Below are positions 27,383-36,240 of a DNA stretch of 64,000 bases, piece by piece (the first letter of the stretch is position 1; the number at the start of each line of letters is the position of its first letter). The position numbers and the translations under genes are program-made. The notes under the pieces are model-generated. The model ran no database searches, was not told where the DNA came from, and saw only the letters and a program-made list of their open reading frames with translations. Source of the stretch: a virus. Location: the IMG/VR virus record IMGVR_UViG_3300010883_000001, positions 81,182 through 145,181 of that record, one strand, 5' to 3'.

Positions 27383-27751
27383 ATGGGAGCTGGTATACCT
27401 TTTGAGTTTTTTTTGGCTCGAAGAAAATATTCTGTTGAAGATGTCGTAAGAATTGCTGGGGCATTTTCTTATGAAGAGCTTGTAACATTTTGTAGGGAGT
27501 CGCAAATCCGTCCCCCTGGTCGGACTGACAAAGTTTTGAGTGCAATAAGCGCCTTCGCTACGTCTGAGAATGCCTTATCCGCAGGAAACACCCCGGTGCC
27601 AAAGGTAAGAAAGTTGAAAGTGAACAATAATCATGAAAAAGTAACTAATGAACCAACCACGGTTGAGCCGGCGGTTACTATCGAGAAAGAGGCTCCACCA
27701 AAGTCGTCAACGCCTCGTGTTCCTCGTCACCGGCGCACAAAGAAATCATAA
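27383..27751 (+). CDS. Unknown protein with basic C-terminal tail
   Basis: The 122-residue protein has an N-terminal helical domain (YSVEDVVRIAGAFSYEELVT, then RPPGRTDKVLSAISAF), reminiscent of SAP-like DNA-binding domains but unproven. A Pro/Thr linker and an Arg/Lys-rich end (RVPRHRRTKKS) follow. AAGGAG lies upstream. Confidence 0.5.
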   Translation: MGAGIPFEFFLARRKYSVEDVVRIAGAFSYEELVTFCRESQIRPPGRTDKVLSAISAFATSENALSAGNTPVPKVRKLKVNNNHEKVTNEPTTVEPAVTIEKEAPPKSSTPRVPRHRRTKKS

Positions 27752-27754
27752 CAT

Positions 27755-27928
27755 ATGTTATTTCCACGCTGGCTTTGGGGTACATGTGTATTTCTTAATG
27801 TTCTTTTGACTTCATTCAATTTATACATTGGAAATAGGGGATATGCTGTTATGGCAACATTAACTGCATTTGTTTGTTTATTTAATTTTATTTCCGTGGG
27901 GAAGAGAGAAGAAGAGAATGGCACTTAG
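27755..27928 (+). CDS. Small two-helix membrane protein (57 aa)
   Basis: ATG 27755 opens 57 codons: WLWGTCVFLNVLLTSFNLYI and YAVMATLTAFVCLFNFISV are two likely membrane helices, followed by a charged tail. It fills the gap before def and overlaps its start by 11 bases. No clear ribosome site is seen. Confidence 0.45.
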   Translation: MLFPRWLWGTCVFLNVLLTSFNLYIGNRGYAVMATLTAFVCLFNFISVGKREEENGT

Positions 27929-28586
27929 AGATATTCGTCAATATCCGGATAAGGTTTTAAGAGAGAGATCTGAGGATTTAGATCTGAGTTCTGATTTAGC
28001 ATGTCAGATTAGAGATGACCTGATAGATACATTATCACTTGTTTCCGGGGCCGGCTTAGCCGCGCCCCAGATTGGGTTTTCGTATAATGCGGTGATTATA
28101 AGACCTTCAATTATGAAAATTCATAATCCTGATCCTAGTGAGAAAAATCCGGATTTTTGGTTTCTTGGAAACCCAGTAATAACGGTCTTATCTGATTCTG
28201 AGAAGATTGTATGGAAAGAAGCATGTTTATCCGTACCCGTCGTTTCGGGTCCGGTCGCAAGAGAGTCATATATTAAGATTAATTACGAAAATATAAAGGG
28301 TGAAAAGAAAGAGGTTACGCTTGGGCCACCTATGTCAATGGTTATGCAACATGAGGTGGATCATCTAGAAGGCAAGCTTTATATTGATAGAGTTCAAGGT
28401 GTTTCCAAGTACATGATAAATAAAAAATTAAAGAAAGCATTTCGAAAGGAAAAGAAGAATCACGAGCAACTAGTTGAAACAATGGCCTCAATTTCCAGAC
28501 CTCAATTAACTAAGTTACATAATGAAAAAAGAAAGAGCCTTCGGGAAAAGAGAAAGAATAAAAAGAAGTCGAGAAGTAAGGGATAA
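27918..28586 (+). CDS. def: Peptide deformylase with basic C-terminal extension
   Basis: ATG 27918, behind GAAGAGA, gives 222 residues. All three PDF motifs are present: GAGLAAPQIG, EACLSVP (Ala in place of the usual Gly) and QHEVDHLEGKLYIDR with the HExxH zinc site. The last ~55 residues are a Lys/Arg-rich tail not found in bacterial PDF and may bind ribosomes or nucleic acid. It removes the formyl group from nascent proteins. Phage PDFs are known from marine phages. It is followed directly by dnaJ. Confidence 0.92.
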   Translation: MALRDIRQYPDKVLRERSEDLDLSSDLACQIRDDLIDTLSLVSGAGLAAPQIGFSYNAVIIRPSIMKIHNPDPSEKNPDFWFLGNPVITVLSDSEKIVWKEACLSVPVVSGPVARESYIKINYENIKGEKKEVTLGPPMSMVMQHEVDHLEGKLYIDRVQGVSKYMINKKLKKAFRKEKKNHEQLVETMASISRPQLTKLHNEKRKSLREKRKNKKKSRSKG

Positions 28587-28588
28587 AA

Positions 28589-29620
28589 ATGTCACATGAT
28601 CCTTACTATAGAGAGTTAGGTTTAAAATCCTCAGCATCAGACTCTGATATTAAAAAAGCTTATCGCAAGCTTGCAATGAAATATCATCCTGATAAGAATG
28701 AAGGCAATAAAGCGGCTGTAGAAAAATTTAAGAAAATTTCTCATGCATATGCAGTCCTAACTGGAAAAGAATCACCTGAAAATGATGCATCAAACTTTAA
28801 TCCATTTGCTCATGGCACTGGATTAGATGATATATTTAAAGAGTTTTTTGGTGGTTTCAGCACCGGTTTTGCAAGAGACTTTTCAGATTTTGAGAGGCCC
28901 CAGACCAGACCACGCCGCGATCTAGATATTCATAGCAACATAAATATTGATTTTCTAGATGCAGTTAGAGGTTATGACAGCGTAATAAGTGTAAATACAA
29001 ATAAAACATGTAACCCATGCCAAGGTACTGGTTCTGATGGCGGTCATTTAGTTTCATGTGAAACGTGTGACGGAACAGGGTCTAGCGTAATACGTAGGGG
29101 TCTTATGGTGATTCGGCAGGCATGTCCGTCCTGCGCTGGTAGTGGTCGTCAACCGGCATCATTATGTAGAATATGCTCTGGCCGTGGTTTTGGTACCGGC
29201 CTAACAGAGGTTCGTGTTACGATTCCTCCAGGAGTAGACTCAGGAAATATTTTAAGAATGGTTGGGCTTGGAAACGAATTCTTAGGATCTGTTGGAGATC
29301 TTTTTCTTCAAATTGGTGTTGGAGATTCATCGGAGTTTTCTAGGGATGGATATAATATTTCTTCAACATATGATTTGAAGTATACTGATTTTATCCTGGG
29401 CGCAAGAGAGAATATAAAAACAATATACGGTAATATCTCAGTAACAATCCCCCCAAATACTAGGCCTGACAGTAAATTAAAAATCTCAGGTAAAGGTATC
29501 ACAAACCCATCTACGGGTGCAAGAGGGGATCATTTTTTAAGGTTAAAAGTATCCGTACCTTCGCACATAACAGATAAGCAACGAAGCGCTATCATGGTGT
29601 TAAGAGGTTTAGGGTTGTAA
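28589..29620 (+). CDS. dnaJ: DnaJ (Hsp40) co-chaperone
   Basis: The 343-residue type I DnaJ has an N-terminal J domain with His33-Pro34-Asp35 in KYHPDK, a short Gly/Phe region (FFGGFSTGFARDF), four CxxCxGxG-type zinc modules (CNPCQGTG, CETCDGTG, CPSCAGSG, CRICSGRG) and the two-lobed C-terminal substrate domain. No DnaK is encoded in the window, so it must use the host DnaK. With GroEL, Hsp20 and SlyD it completes an unusual folding set. Confidence 0.93.
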   Translation: MSHDPYYRELGLKSSASDSDIKKAYRKLAMKYHPDKNEGNKAAVEKFKKISHAYAVLTGKESPENDASNFNPFAHGTGLDDIFKEFFGGFSTGFARDFSDFERPQTRPRRDLDIHSNINIDFLDAVRGYDSVISVNTNKTCNPCQGTGSDGGHLVSCETCDGTGSSVIRRGLMVIRQACPSCAGSGRQPASLCRICSGRGFGTGLTEVRVTIPPGVDSGNILRMVGLGNEFLGSVGDLFLQIGVGDSSEFSRDGYNISSTYDLKYTDFILGARENIKTIYGNISVTIPPNTRPDSKLKISGKGITNPSTGARGDHFLRLKVSVPSHITDKQRSAIMVLRGLGL

Positions 29621-29627
29621 TTATATT

Positions 29628-29657
29628 CGTGCAATTTAGTTTTTTCTGTGGTATAAT
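29628..29657 (+). promoter_or_regulatory. Phage promoter, CGTGCAA / TGGTATAAT type
   Basis: CGTGCAA at 29628-29634 lies exactly 17 bases before TATAAT at 29652-29657, which is preceded by TGTGG. It drives the 29684 gene. The upstream ATTCGTGCAA is identical to that of the 40124 promoter. Confidence 0.75.
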
Positions 29658-29683
29658 ATTACTATAAACAGGGAGGATTTAAT

Positions 29684-29941
29684 ATGTTCTTGACCACCTT
29701 AATTTTTCTACTAATCTTATTTGGTGGAATTCCTGCATTAAAATATTTTACGGCATCATTTATAATTAGTTTTGCAGTGGGAATAGGTGCTTGTGCTCTC
29801 TTATTTGCAGGATCTACTATCGGTTATTATGTGGGTGGGGTTACTGGCTTGTGGACATCAATATTTCTATCCTCAGGTGTTGTCCTAGGTACCCTGGTTC
29901 TTATTATTGTTTTTAGCTGGACAAAGTGTTCCTGTGAGTAA
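29684..29941 (+). CDS. Small integral membrane protein
   Basis: The 85-residue protein consists almost entirely of three predicted membrane helices (for example TTLIFLLILFGGIPALKYF and FIISFAVGIGACALLFAGS) and ends in WTKCSCE. It has its own promoter and an AGGGAGG ribosome site. Function is unknown. A superinfection or holin-like role is possible. Confidence 0.65.
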   Translation: MFLTTLIFLLILFGGIPALKYFTASFIISFAVGIGACALLFAGSTIGYYVGGVTGLWTSIFLSSGVVLGTLVLIIVFSWTKCSCE

Positions 29942-30230
29942 GGATTCAATCGCTACTTTAGTAGAGCTTTTGATGCTAGAGTCAGGTATTGTACCTTTAT
30001 CTGCCGGTGATATATACCCTAAGATAGTTGATGCTAGTTGGTCAATTGATAAAAGATTCAGTTCTATCTCTAAAGAAGAGAAGAGAAAGATGAAAAGAAA
30101 ATTTCGAAAACTTTGGAGAAAAAAAGCAAAATCATCCGGGAGAGATTTTTCAAAACTGTCTCGTACTACAAAAAGACAATTAGTAAGATCTTTATTTTTA
30201 GACATGGCCAAAGAAAGTTTTTTTGATTGA
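29934..30230 (+). CDS. Basic protein with C-terminal tag-like helix
   Basis: I use GTG 29934, which overlaps the previous stop. A TTG at 29907 is also possible. The ~98-residue product has a Lys/Arg-rich middle (EEKRKMKRKFRKLWRKKAK) and ends with RQLVRSLFLDMAKESFFD, similar to the LRxLIRxxIxE tag. It may bind nucleic acid. Confidence 0.5.
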   Translation: MSKDSIATLVELLMLESGIVPLSAGDIYPKIVDASWSIDKRFSSISKEEKRKMKRKFRKLWRKKAKSSGRDFSKLSRTTKRQLVRSLFLDMAKESFFD

Positions 30231-30298
30231 TTGTTTAAGTGTGGAAAAATAGCGTATATTTATGTATGTTATTTTCTCAATAAACGAGGTCATACTTT

Positions 30299-30598
30299 AT
30301 GAAAGAAATAGAAATACCACTATCTGTCCTTAAGGCCATGTCACGACTCCCAATGTCAAGAGAAGAGATTGATGAGGTTGTTGACATGAAACATACAGAT
30401 CTAATAATTGAATATGGGCTAGATTCTCTTCAGGCTCATATGGCATGTACATGGACTTATACCGAGGCCCAACGCCAGCATTCCCAAGATATGTCTATGT
30501 CACTTGCGGACGCACCAGAAAGAAAACCATATGGTGCGCATACAAAAACATACCCCCTCAAGGAATCGTTAAGAAGATTAATCAAAAAGTACAGGTAA
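30299..30598 (+). CDS. Small protein with C-terminal LRRLIKKY helix
   Basis: The 99-residue protein contains an N-terminal helical part (LSVLKAMSRLPMSREEIDEV) and ends with KESLRRLIKKYR, again like the shared tag. ACGAGG precedes the start. Function is unknown. Confidence 0.55.
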   Translation: MKEIEIPLSVLKAMSRLPMSREEIDEVVDMKHTDLIIEYGLDSLQAHMACTWTYTEAQRQHSQDMSMSLADAPERKPYGAHTKTYPLKESLRRLIKKYR

Positions 30599-30633
30599 GC
30601 TGTACATATTATATTTGTTTTATAAAATTTTCT

Positions 30634-31242
30634 ATGATTAAGCTTCATGTAAAGCTACCGCACAGATTTAATCTAGCGCTTAGTGGTGGCCCTGATTCTA
30701 TGTCTGCACTTGATTTTTTTTGTAGAGGCCACCGCGACTTTAAGTGTATATACTTCAACCATAAAACAAAGCATTCAGTAGAGGCAGTTCAGCACGTTGT
30801 AAAAGAGTGTAAGAATAGGGGTGTTGAATTAATTATAAGTGATATTGATACAACATTAATAGACAAGGCAAAAAGCCTGGAGGCTGAGTGGAGAAAGCAG
30901 AGAATAGCATTTTTTAATTCTTTTAATGAAGATATAATAACCGCACATAATTTAAACGATGTTGTTGAGTGGTGGATGTTTACTTCGCTGCACGGAAACC
31001 CTAGACTAATACCTACTAGAAACAAAAATATATTGAGACCCTTTTTGACAACTTCAAAAGATGATTTTCTTAAGTGGAATAAAAAAAATGATGTTAAGAC
31101 AGTTTTAGATCCGGGGAATACAAATAGAGACTTTATGCGTACAATAATAAGGCATGATATGATGCCACATGTATTAAAAATTAACCCGGGTATCGGAAAG
31201 GTTTTGAGGAAGAAAATCATGAGAATTAAAAATGAAGCTTAG
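30634..31242 (+). CDS. TilS-like N-type ATP pyrophosphatase (tRNA-Ile lysidine synthase-like)
   Basis: ATG 30634 gives 202 residues, about the length of the TilS catalytic domain alone. LALSGGPDSMSAL (Ser17-Ser22) is the PP-loop, YFNHKTKHS the second strand, and ITAHNLNDVVEWWMF followed by ILRPFL matches TilS's HHADDQ-x-E and RPLL segments. Full TilS adds C-terminal tRNA-binding domains, which are absent here. TilS changes the CAU anticodon of tRNA-Ile2 to read AUA. A CAT-anticodon tRNA with Ile2-like features is encoded at 59555, which supports the call. No good RBS is seen. Confidence 0.72.
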   Translation: MIKLHVKLPHRFNLALSGGPDSMSALDFFCRGHRDFKCIYFNHKTKHSVEAVQHVVKECKNRGVELIISDIDTTLIDKAKSLEAEWRKQRIAFFNSFNEDIITAHNLNDVVEWWMFTSLHGNPRLIPTRNKNILRPFLTTSKDDFLKWNKKNDVKTVLDPGNTNRDFMRTIIRHDMMPHVLKINPGIGKVLRKKIMRIKNEA

Positions 31243-32260
31243 ACAAGCGTTATGTTTTGATGATGTTCTTTTAGAACCTAGGTTTTCAAGTATTTGTTCA
31301 AGATCAGATATATCTTTAGAGTTTAAGCTAAGAAATTTATCTCATACTTTCTCTCTTCCTGTATTTTCTAGCCCAATGGATACAGTTACGGAAGACAAGA
31401 TGGCTTATGGGATGTATAGGGCTGGTGGGCTAGGTATTATCCACAGATATAATACTATAGATGAACAGGTGGTGCATGTGAATTCAGTGTGTGCCTCAAA
31501 GACAGCACACGTTGGCGCGGCCATAGGGGTTTCAGGTGACTTTGAAGAAAGGGCATGTGCTGTATACGATGCCGGTGCCCGCATAATTTGTATAGATGTT
31601 GCTCATGGCCACCATATGCTAGTAAAAGAAGCACTCAGTTGCCTGCGGACTACGTTCGGCAACAACATTCATATAATGGCTGGCAATGTTGCTACTATAG
31701 ATGGGTTTAATGACTTGGCTGATTGGGGCGCTGATAGTATTCGAGTTGGTATAGGCGGAGGATCAATATGTTCAACTAGAATACAAACAGGTCATGGTAT
31801 ACCCACTTTACAAAGCGTGTTTGACTGTGCTAGATCTGATAGGCATGTTTCTATTATTGCTGATGGAGGGATTCGGAGTAGTGGTGATATCGTAAAGTGT
31901 CTGGCCGCCGGCGCCGATGCTGTTATATGTGGTTCACTATTAGGTAGGACGTCCGCTGCCCCGGGTGCACGATTTGTCGACGCTTCGGGAAATGAATATA
32001 AACAATACAGAGGAATGGCCTCTATAGAGGCCCAGATTGACTGGAGGGGTCATTCATCATCGGTTGAAGGGGTAACATCAAACGTTATGATACAAGGCAC
32101 GTTAGATGATGTCTTGGCAGCACTTGAGAGAGGCATAAGATCAGGTTTATCATATAGCGGGTGTACAACGTTAGATAAATTTAGGGCTAGCGCAAGGTTT
32201 ATAAACTCATCGACACTTTCGTCTGCTGAAAACGATACTCATATTTTTACACGTAAATGA
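31232..32260 (+). CDS. IMP dehydrogenase / GMP reductase family enzyme
   Basis: The 342-residue TIM-barrel protein lacks CBS domains, as GMP reductases do. It has TFDDVLL-type [13 protein letters not shown] at the start, [23 protein letters not shown], the catalytic loop [18 protein letters not shown] with the nucleophile Cys, and [27 protein letters not shown] is nearer to IMPDH (YRGMGS) than to GMPR (FYGMSS). I therefore cannot decide between the two activities. Either would adjust guanine nucleotide pools. It overlaps the TilS-like gene by 11 bases. Confidence 0.88.
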   Translation: MKLRQALCFDDVLLEPRFSSICSRSDISLEFKLRNLSHTFSLPVFSSPMDTVTEDKMAYGMYRAGGLGIIHRYNTIDEQVVHVNSVCASKTAHVGAAIGVSGDFEERACAVYDAGARIICIDVAHGHHMLVKEALSCLRTTFGNNIHIMAGNVATIDGFNDLADWGADSIRVGIGGGSICSTRIQTGHGIPTLQSVFDCARSDRHVSIIADGGIRSSGDIVKCLAAGADAVICGSLLGRTSAAPGARFVDASGNEYKQYRGMASIEAQIDWRGHSSSVEGVTSNVMIQGTLDDVLAALERGIRSGLSYSGCTTLDKFRASARFINSSTLSSAENDTHIFTRK

Positions 32261-32292
32261 TTTACTGACGAATATAGAGACTTAGTATTTTC

Positions 32293-32619
32293 ATGAGTAG
32301 GGATGAGAATACTATGATTGATGATGAGTTTTTGACCAATACAATCGTCGAATTTGCTATATTAAGCTTGTTAGGGTTTCATTTAATAAAGATACCACCA
32401 TCATCCTCATATTTTTCAGATATAAAATATCGTCCTGTTTGGACATTGGCTCAAGACAAAAAAACAAAAACGCCTGTTCGTTTAGAGTTGATATGTCCGG
32501 CAAAACGGGAAACTAGGGTCGCATGGCCTCAAGATTTAAATGAGTTTGGTGTGACTTTAGTAGATATTATTGAATATTTACGATCAATAGGTGCAAAAAA
32601 GTTACCTGCTGTCTTGTGA
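32293..32619 (+). CDS. Unknown protein
   Basis: The 108-residue protein contains FAILSLLGFHLIKIPPSSSY and VWTLAQDKKTKTPVRLELIC. It looks like a compact alpha/beta protein, with no motif I can name. Confidence 0.5.
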   Translation: MSRDENTMIDDEFLTNTIVEFAILSLLGFHLIKIPPSSSYFSDIKYRPVWTLAQDKKTKTPVRLELICPAKRETRVAWPQDLNEFGVTLVDIIEYLRSIGAKKLPAVL

Positions 32620-32662
32620 TCACATATATATTAATGCCAGCTGAATTTTGGTGGGAGACTTT

Positions 32663-33175
32663 ATGGGTAATCGAAAATTTGAATTTGACGTAAGAACATG
32701 GATAAGAGAAGCAGCGCAAGAAAAACAAGATAAAGCTGTTGAAGAGATGTCAAAAGAAATAGAGAAACTAAGTCATGAGTGGGCGGGTGGAGATAACCTA
32801 GAACACTCAATTGATCATACTAAATCATCAACGGGCCTTGAGTCTATAAAACACCCGGAGGTTGATGGTCTAGAAATTTCTGAATCACATTTTGAACTTG
32901 GTGGTGATGAAGGTATTTCTGTATGTGATTTAGGAAATTCAGATTTGGCAGCCCAGTATGAAAGAAAGGCTAGCAGATCGATGATAGCAGTACCATGCCC
33001 GGAGTCATATGCCACAGCTGCTCAGGCCCTTGTTGGATCACCGTATGATGCAGAGGGATTACTCAGGCCCCTCATGGAGGCTACTGGCGCCACGTGCCCA
33101 GCATCGGTTGCGCGTGCATTAGCTGATCTGATTGACGTAGCTCAGGCACTTGGGATTATTGGGAGTCTCAAATAA
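32663..33175 (+). CDS. Unknown protein with N-terminal tag-like helix
   Basis: ATG 32663 is chosen because GGGAG lies six bases upstream. The 170-residue product begins with FDVRTWIREAAQEKQDK, similar to the shared LIRxxI tag. An acidic linker leads to an Ala-rich C-terminal domain (ATCPASVARALADLIDVAQA). It may be a packaged protein. It ends one base before the cupin start. Confidence 0.5.
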   Translation: MGNRKFEFDVRTWIREAAQEKQDKAVEEMSKEIEKLSHEWAGGDNLEHSIDHTKSSTGLESIKHPEVDGLEISESHFELGGDEGISVCDLGNSDLAAQYERKASRSMIAVPCPESYATAAQALVGSPYDAEGLLRPLMEATGATCPASVARALADLIDVAQALGIIGSLK

Positions 33176-33567
33176 TGTCATTTACCAGCCAGACATTGGT
33201 AGAGAAGCCATGGGGTCATGAAAAAATATGGGCAAATTGCTCTAATTATATTGGCAAAATTTTATATATTAAAAAAGGTCATAGGTTATCACTTCAGTTT
33301 CACAAGGAAAAAGAAGAATCTATTATGGTACTTGAGGGAACGATGATATTACATCATAGATTACCCACTAGCAACTTACATGGCCCAGGATCTATGCAGA
33401 GGACTGAAATGAGTGAAGGAGATTGTTTTCACATAAAACCAGGGCTTACACATAGATTTGAGGCGGTAGACTCAGACGTAACGATATTAGAGGTATCAAC
33501 AACACAACTTGACGACGTAGTTCGTCTAGACGATGATTATGGGAGAGATAAACGTGAAAACGCTTAA
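33175..33567 (+). CDS. Cupin, mannose-6-phosphate isomerase type II-like
   Basis: The 130-residue single cupin has EKPWGHEKIWA at the start, GHRLSLQFHKEKEESIMVLEG (cupin motif 1 with the metal-binding His/Glu) and GDCFHIKPGLTHRFEA (motif 2). This is the isomerase domain usually fused behind a GDP-mannose pyrophosphorylase. Here it stands alone. It may interconvert fructose-6-P and mannose-6-P and so feed the phosphomannomutase at 40906. Confidence 0.75.
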   Translation: MSFTSQTLVEKPWGHEKIWANCSNYIGKILYIKKGHRLSLQFHKEKEESIMVLEGTMILHHRLPTSNLHGPGSMQRTEMSEGDCFHIKPGLTHRFEAVDSDVTILEVSTTQLDDVVRLDDDYGRDKRENA

Positions 33568-34666
33568 AGAAGTTTACGGATACTCAAAGAAAAAAAGACT
33601 TTCAAATAAAAGTTTAAAAAAGATAATTTTAGATGAAACGATTAAGGTCTTGATCGAGCAAGGTGAAACCGCAGAAGAAAAATCAGCAGATGCAGGTGGT
33701 TTTGCTAGCGTTACTACTTCGACCAACATCGCAGACTTAGACGGTAGTGATGCCTATAGGCAACTGGTATCTGGAGATGAAAGCGCTCCGCTAGTACAAG
33801 CCATGATCAACGCTGAACCTTGGGCTTCTGGGGCCGTATCAAAAGCCGGCGGCGTTGAAGCCATTAAAAAATGGGCTGAAGGAGTAGGCGAAGCCGACCT
33901 GTCTGCACGAATTTCTAAAATTGGGTCATCATTACCTGGTTCTGCTCCGGCCAAGGTTGACATGCCTGCTTTGGAAGGCGAAGATGCAGCAAATGTTGCC
34001 GATGCCCTTTCTCCTGGTGGGAAGTATAATATAGACCTCGCAGCCGTGTATGCTGGAGATTCAGAGGATTTTGATGCTTGGTATGACGGCCTCTCTGATG
34101 AAGATAAGGCGTCTTATGACGCAGGCAAAGTTCCAAGTGCCGATAAAAATGAATCTTTTATTAGAGAAGATAAGTACCCTCGCCAAGGCAAATCTCCAAT
34201 GCCGGGAGGGGGTGCGGATGCAGTTGGAAAAGCTCTGGCGTTTCTAACCAAGGGAATGGCAGATGGAAACCCTACAGATGATAACATCAGTGTAACACAG
34301 GGTGGATCTATAGCTAATTCAAAGATGGTTCCAACACAATCCAATATTCTAGCCGGAAAATCTATGCTGTTTGCATTTCTGCAGGGTACAGGAAATACTG
34401 ACCTATCTGATATGGGCGGGGCTTTCGTGACGTCTGCCGGAGAAATATTAGACGGACATCACCGGTGGTCAGGTGCCTATATTGGAACAGGTGGTGGATT
34501 AACCCACAGCAATGTCCATGTCGTTGACGGAGATAAGGATACGCTTATTCCGATGTTAGTATCTGTTGGTAATGCACTCGGTCGTTCACAAAAAGAATCT
34601 CGTACTAGAAATAACAAAGACCAGCTTATCATGGAGCGATGGAAAACGATCGCAGGCATCGTATAA
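33554..34666 (+). CDS. ParB/sulfiredoxin-fold (DGHHRW) protein with N-terminal tag
   Basis: GTG 33554 follows GGGAGA and gives 370 residues. The N-terminus has NKSLKKIILDETIKVLIEQGE, which fits the shared tag and an L-I-E cleavage site. An acidic Ala/Gly-rich spacer follows. The C-terminal domain holds GGAFVTSAGEILDGHHRWSG. DGHHRW is the catalytic-type motif of ParB-like nuclease/ATPase domains. It ends with MERWKTIAGIV, like the end of the 11162 protein. I infer a packaged protein with a ParB-like enzymatic domain. It overlaps the cupin gene. Confidence 0.6.
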   Translation: MKTLKEVYGYSKKKRLSNKSLKKIILDETIKVLIEQGETAEEKSADAGGFASVTTSTNIADLDGSDAYRQLVSGDESAPLVQAMINAEPWASGAVSKAGGVEAIKKWAEGVGEADLSARISKIGSSLPGSAPAKVDMPALEGEDAANVADALSPGGKYNIDLAAVYAGDSEDFDAWYDGLSDEDKASYDAGKVPSADKNESFIREDKYPRQGKSPMPGGGADAVGKALAFLTKGMADGNPTDDNISVTQGGSIANSKMVPTQSNILAGKSMLFAFLQGTGNTDLSDMGGAFVTSAGEILDGHHRWSGAYIGTGGGLTHSNVHVVDGDKDTLIPMLVSVGNALGRSQKESRTRNNKDQLIMERWKTIAGIV

Positions 34667-34685
34667 ACTAGTTTAGGAGAGTTAG

Positions 34686-35516
34686 GTGCCTTGGAAAGCT
34701 ATAAAAAGAGATTGTGTTCAAAAAACTACCGGTAAAAAAGGCACCCACGCAGTTGTAAAGAAAAAACGTGGCGGAAAGACGGAGCAGGAGTCATGTCATG
34801 ATAATGAAAAATCTGCAAATTCAGCCATCAGGGCCCGGCATGCGAATGAGTCGCGAGTATACGCATTAACAGAATTAGAGTTAAGAAACCTCATTAGAAA
34901 ATCAATAATTTCGGAAAAGAAATGGGCTGATTTTAACGCACCTAAGGGTGAGACTATTTCATTAAGCGTATCGGATTTTGATGATAATACTCCTAGTGTT
35001 AGAGATTTAGATGATGAAATATTTGATTTAATTCAAAATGCGTATAATGATGTACCGTTAGGTAATGATGAGTTTGGGCATGCAAAAGTTAGAAGTCCTG
35101 AAAGTTTACCGGCGGGATATACAGTTTTGCAGGCTGCTGATTTAGATTCAGATCCAGATCCGGATTATTTTCGTGGATCAAAAATGAAATCAGGTAGGGT
35201 TAAGCTTGGAATAGTTGGTCATGACGGATCCGATATAGCAATTCAAAAATATCTAGATGAGACCGCTGAACAACTTAAGTCTGGTGGGATGGCTGAGATG
35301 TCTGGGGCAATTGCACATGTCATGATAACTCGTCATGGTGTAAGTGCAGTAACAGATCAGGCGACTGTAGAGTCTTTATTAGGAAAAAGAGTAGAGTGGG
35401 TAGGCCTGCATCCGGATGAGAAATATGCTAGTAGATACGGCCCTGCTTATAAGGGATGGTATAATAGGACAATAGGTGGTGGAAAACATATGAAAATTTT
35501 ATTAGGAGCAGTATAG
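34686..35516 (+). CDS. Tagged protein with Lys-rich N-terminal domain, unknown
   Basis: GTG 34686 follows AGGAGAG. Of the 276 residues, the first ~55 form a basic domain with paired Cys/His (QESCHDNEKSANSAIRARHA), a type I recall at the N-terminus of phage head or protease-linked proteins. The tag LELRNLIRKSIISEKKW comes next and includes an I-S-E site. The C-terminal domain (AIAHVMITRHGVSAVTD, VEWVGLHPDEKYASRYGP) is unrecognised. Confidence 0.5.
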   Translation: MPWKAIKRDCVQKTTGKKGTHAVVKKKRGGKTEQESCHDNEKSANSAIRARHANESRVYALTELELRNLIRKSIISEKKWADFNAPKGETISLSVSDFDDNTPSVRDLDDEIFDLIQNAYNDVPLGNDEFGHAKVRSPESLPAGYTVLQAADLDSDPDPDYFRGSKMKSGRVKLGIVGHDGSDIAIQKYLDETAEQLKSGGMAEMSGAIAHVMITRHGVSAVTDQATVESLLGKRVEWVGLHPDEKYASRYGPAYKGWYNRTIGGGKHMKILLGAV

Positions 35517-35713
35517 TGTTATTAAGAAAAGGCGACAGGGTTCAGATGATATTTCAGATGAATAAAGTAGGGACAGTTTTGGAGGTAAGATCCAAAGCAA
35601 GCCATCAATGGCTGATGGGTGGCGCGCTAAGTTCTAAATTATTTGTTGATATTAAGCTCGATACCGGTGATGTCGTGACTGTGGCGCATGATGATTTGAT
35701 GAGGGAAGACTAA
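35516..35713 (+). CDS. Small KOW-like protein
   Basis: The 65-residue protein, with a GTG start overlapping the previous stop, contains KGDRVQMIFQMNKVGTVLEV, a pattern like the small KOW/SH3 barrels common in phages. Its last 62 bases overlap the convergent gene on the other strand. Confidence 0.5.
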   Translation: MLLRKGDRVQMIFQMNKVGTVLEVRSKASHQWLMGGALSSKLFVDIKLDTGDVVTVAHDDLMRED

Positions 35714-36047
35714 CATCAACTTCATCATCATTAAACTGGCGCATCTGTTCAATTTCTTCAGGTCGATACCCCTTAACTAGGTCGAATACTTCGGGTCTGG
35801 GATCTTGATCATCTTCAATTTCGTCAACCTCTGCACCTTCATCGTCAGCTTCGCCGTAGAATGCTCCATCACCCCATCCGGTATCTTCTCCCCAACCGGC
35901 TGTATGTGATGTTCTTATCGTATCAAGCATTCCAAGCGTGGCACTTCCATTTTTGCCACCCCCACCTTTTAATGCTTCTGGTGGTTGCCAGAGTTCGCTG
36001 ATTGCGCTTCTTATTAACTGGCGTAACGTAGTTTCTGTTAATCTCAT
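35652..36047 (-). CDS. Minus-strand tagged protein, unknown
   Basis: The 131-residue protein opens with LTETTLRQLIRSAISELWQP, a clear copy of the shared tag. Glycine-rich and acidic stretches (GWGEDTGWGDGAFYGEADDE) follow, then a His-rich end. TAGGA lies upstream on the minus strand. The tag is the main reason to accept it as real. Its 3' end overlaps the plus-strand KOW-like gene. Confidence 0.6.
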   Translation of the reverse strand: MRLTETTLRQLIRSAISELWQPPEALKGGGGKNGSATLGMLDTIRTSHTAGWGEDTGWGDGAFYGEADDEGAEVDEIEDDQDPRPEVFDLVKGYRPEEIEQMRQFNDDEVDVSLPSSNHHAPQSRHHRYRA

Positions 36048-36240
36048 TTTTAATTCCTAGCTTTTAATTATATTCTTATAATTGGAGACAATAAAAAATA
36101 CCTAATATCAATCACCAGTTTAATATGGATTCACTTTAAAGCATATTTGTAAGTATTGTAAGCGTGAGTAGCTTATATGTTGAATAATTAAACAATAGGT
36201 ATTTTGATAATACTTCTAATTCATTATGATAGGAATTTTT
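36048..36240. other. Divergent intergenic region
   Basis: About 190 bases of very AT-rich DNA separate a minus-strand and a plus-strand tagged gene. It probably holds both promoters. TTGTAA occurs twice (36148-36165 area), but no -10 stands at a convincing distance. Confidence 0.4.
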
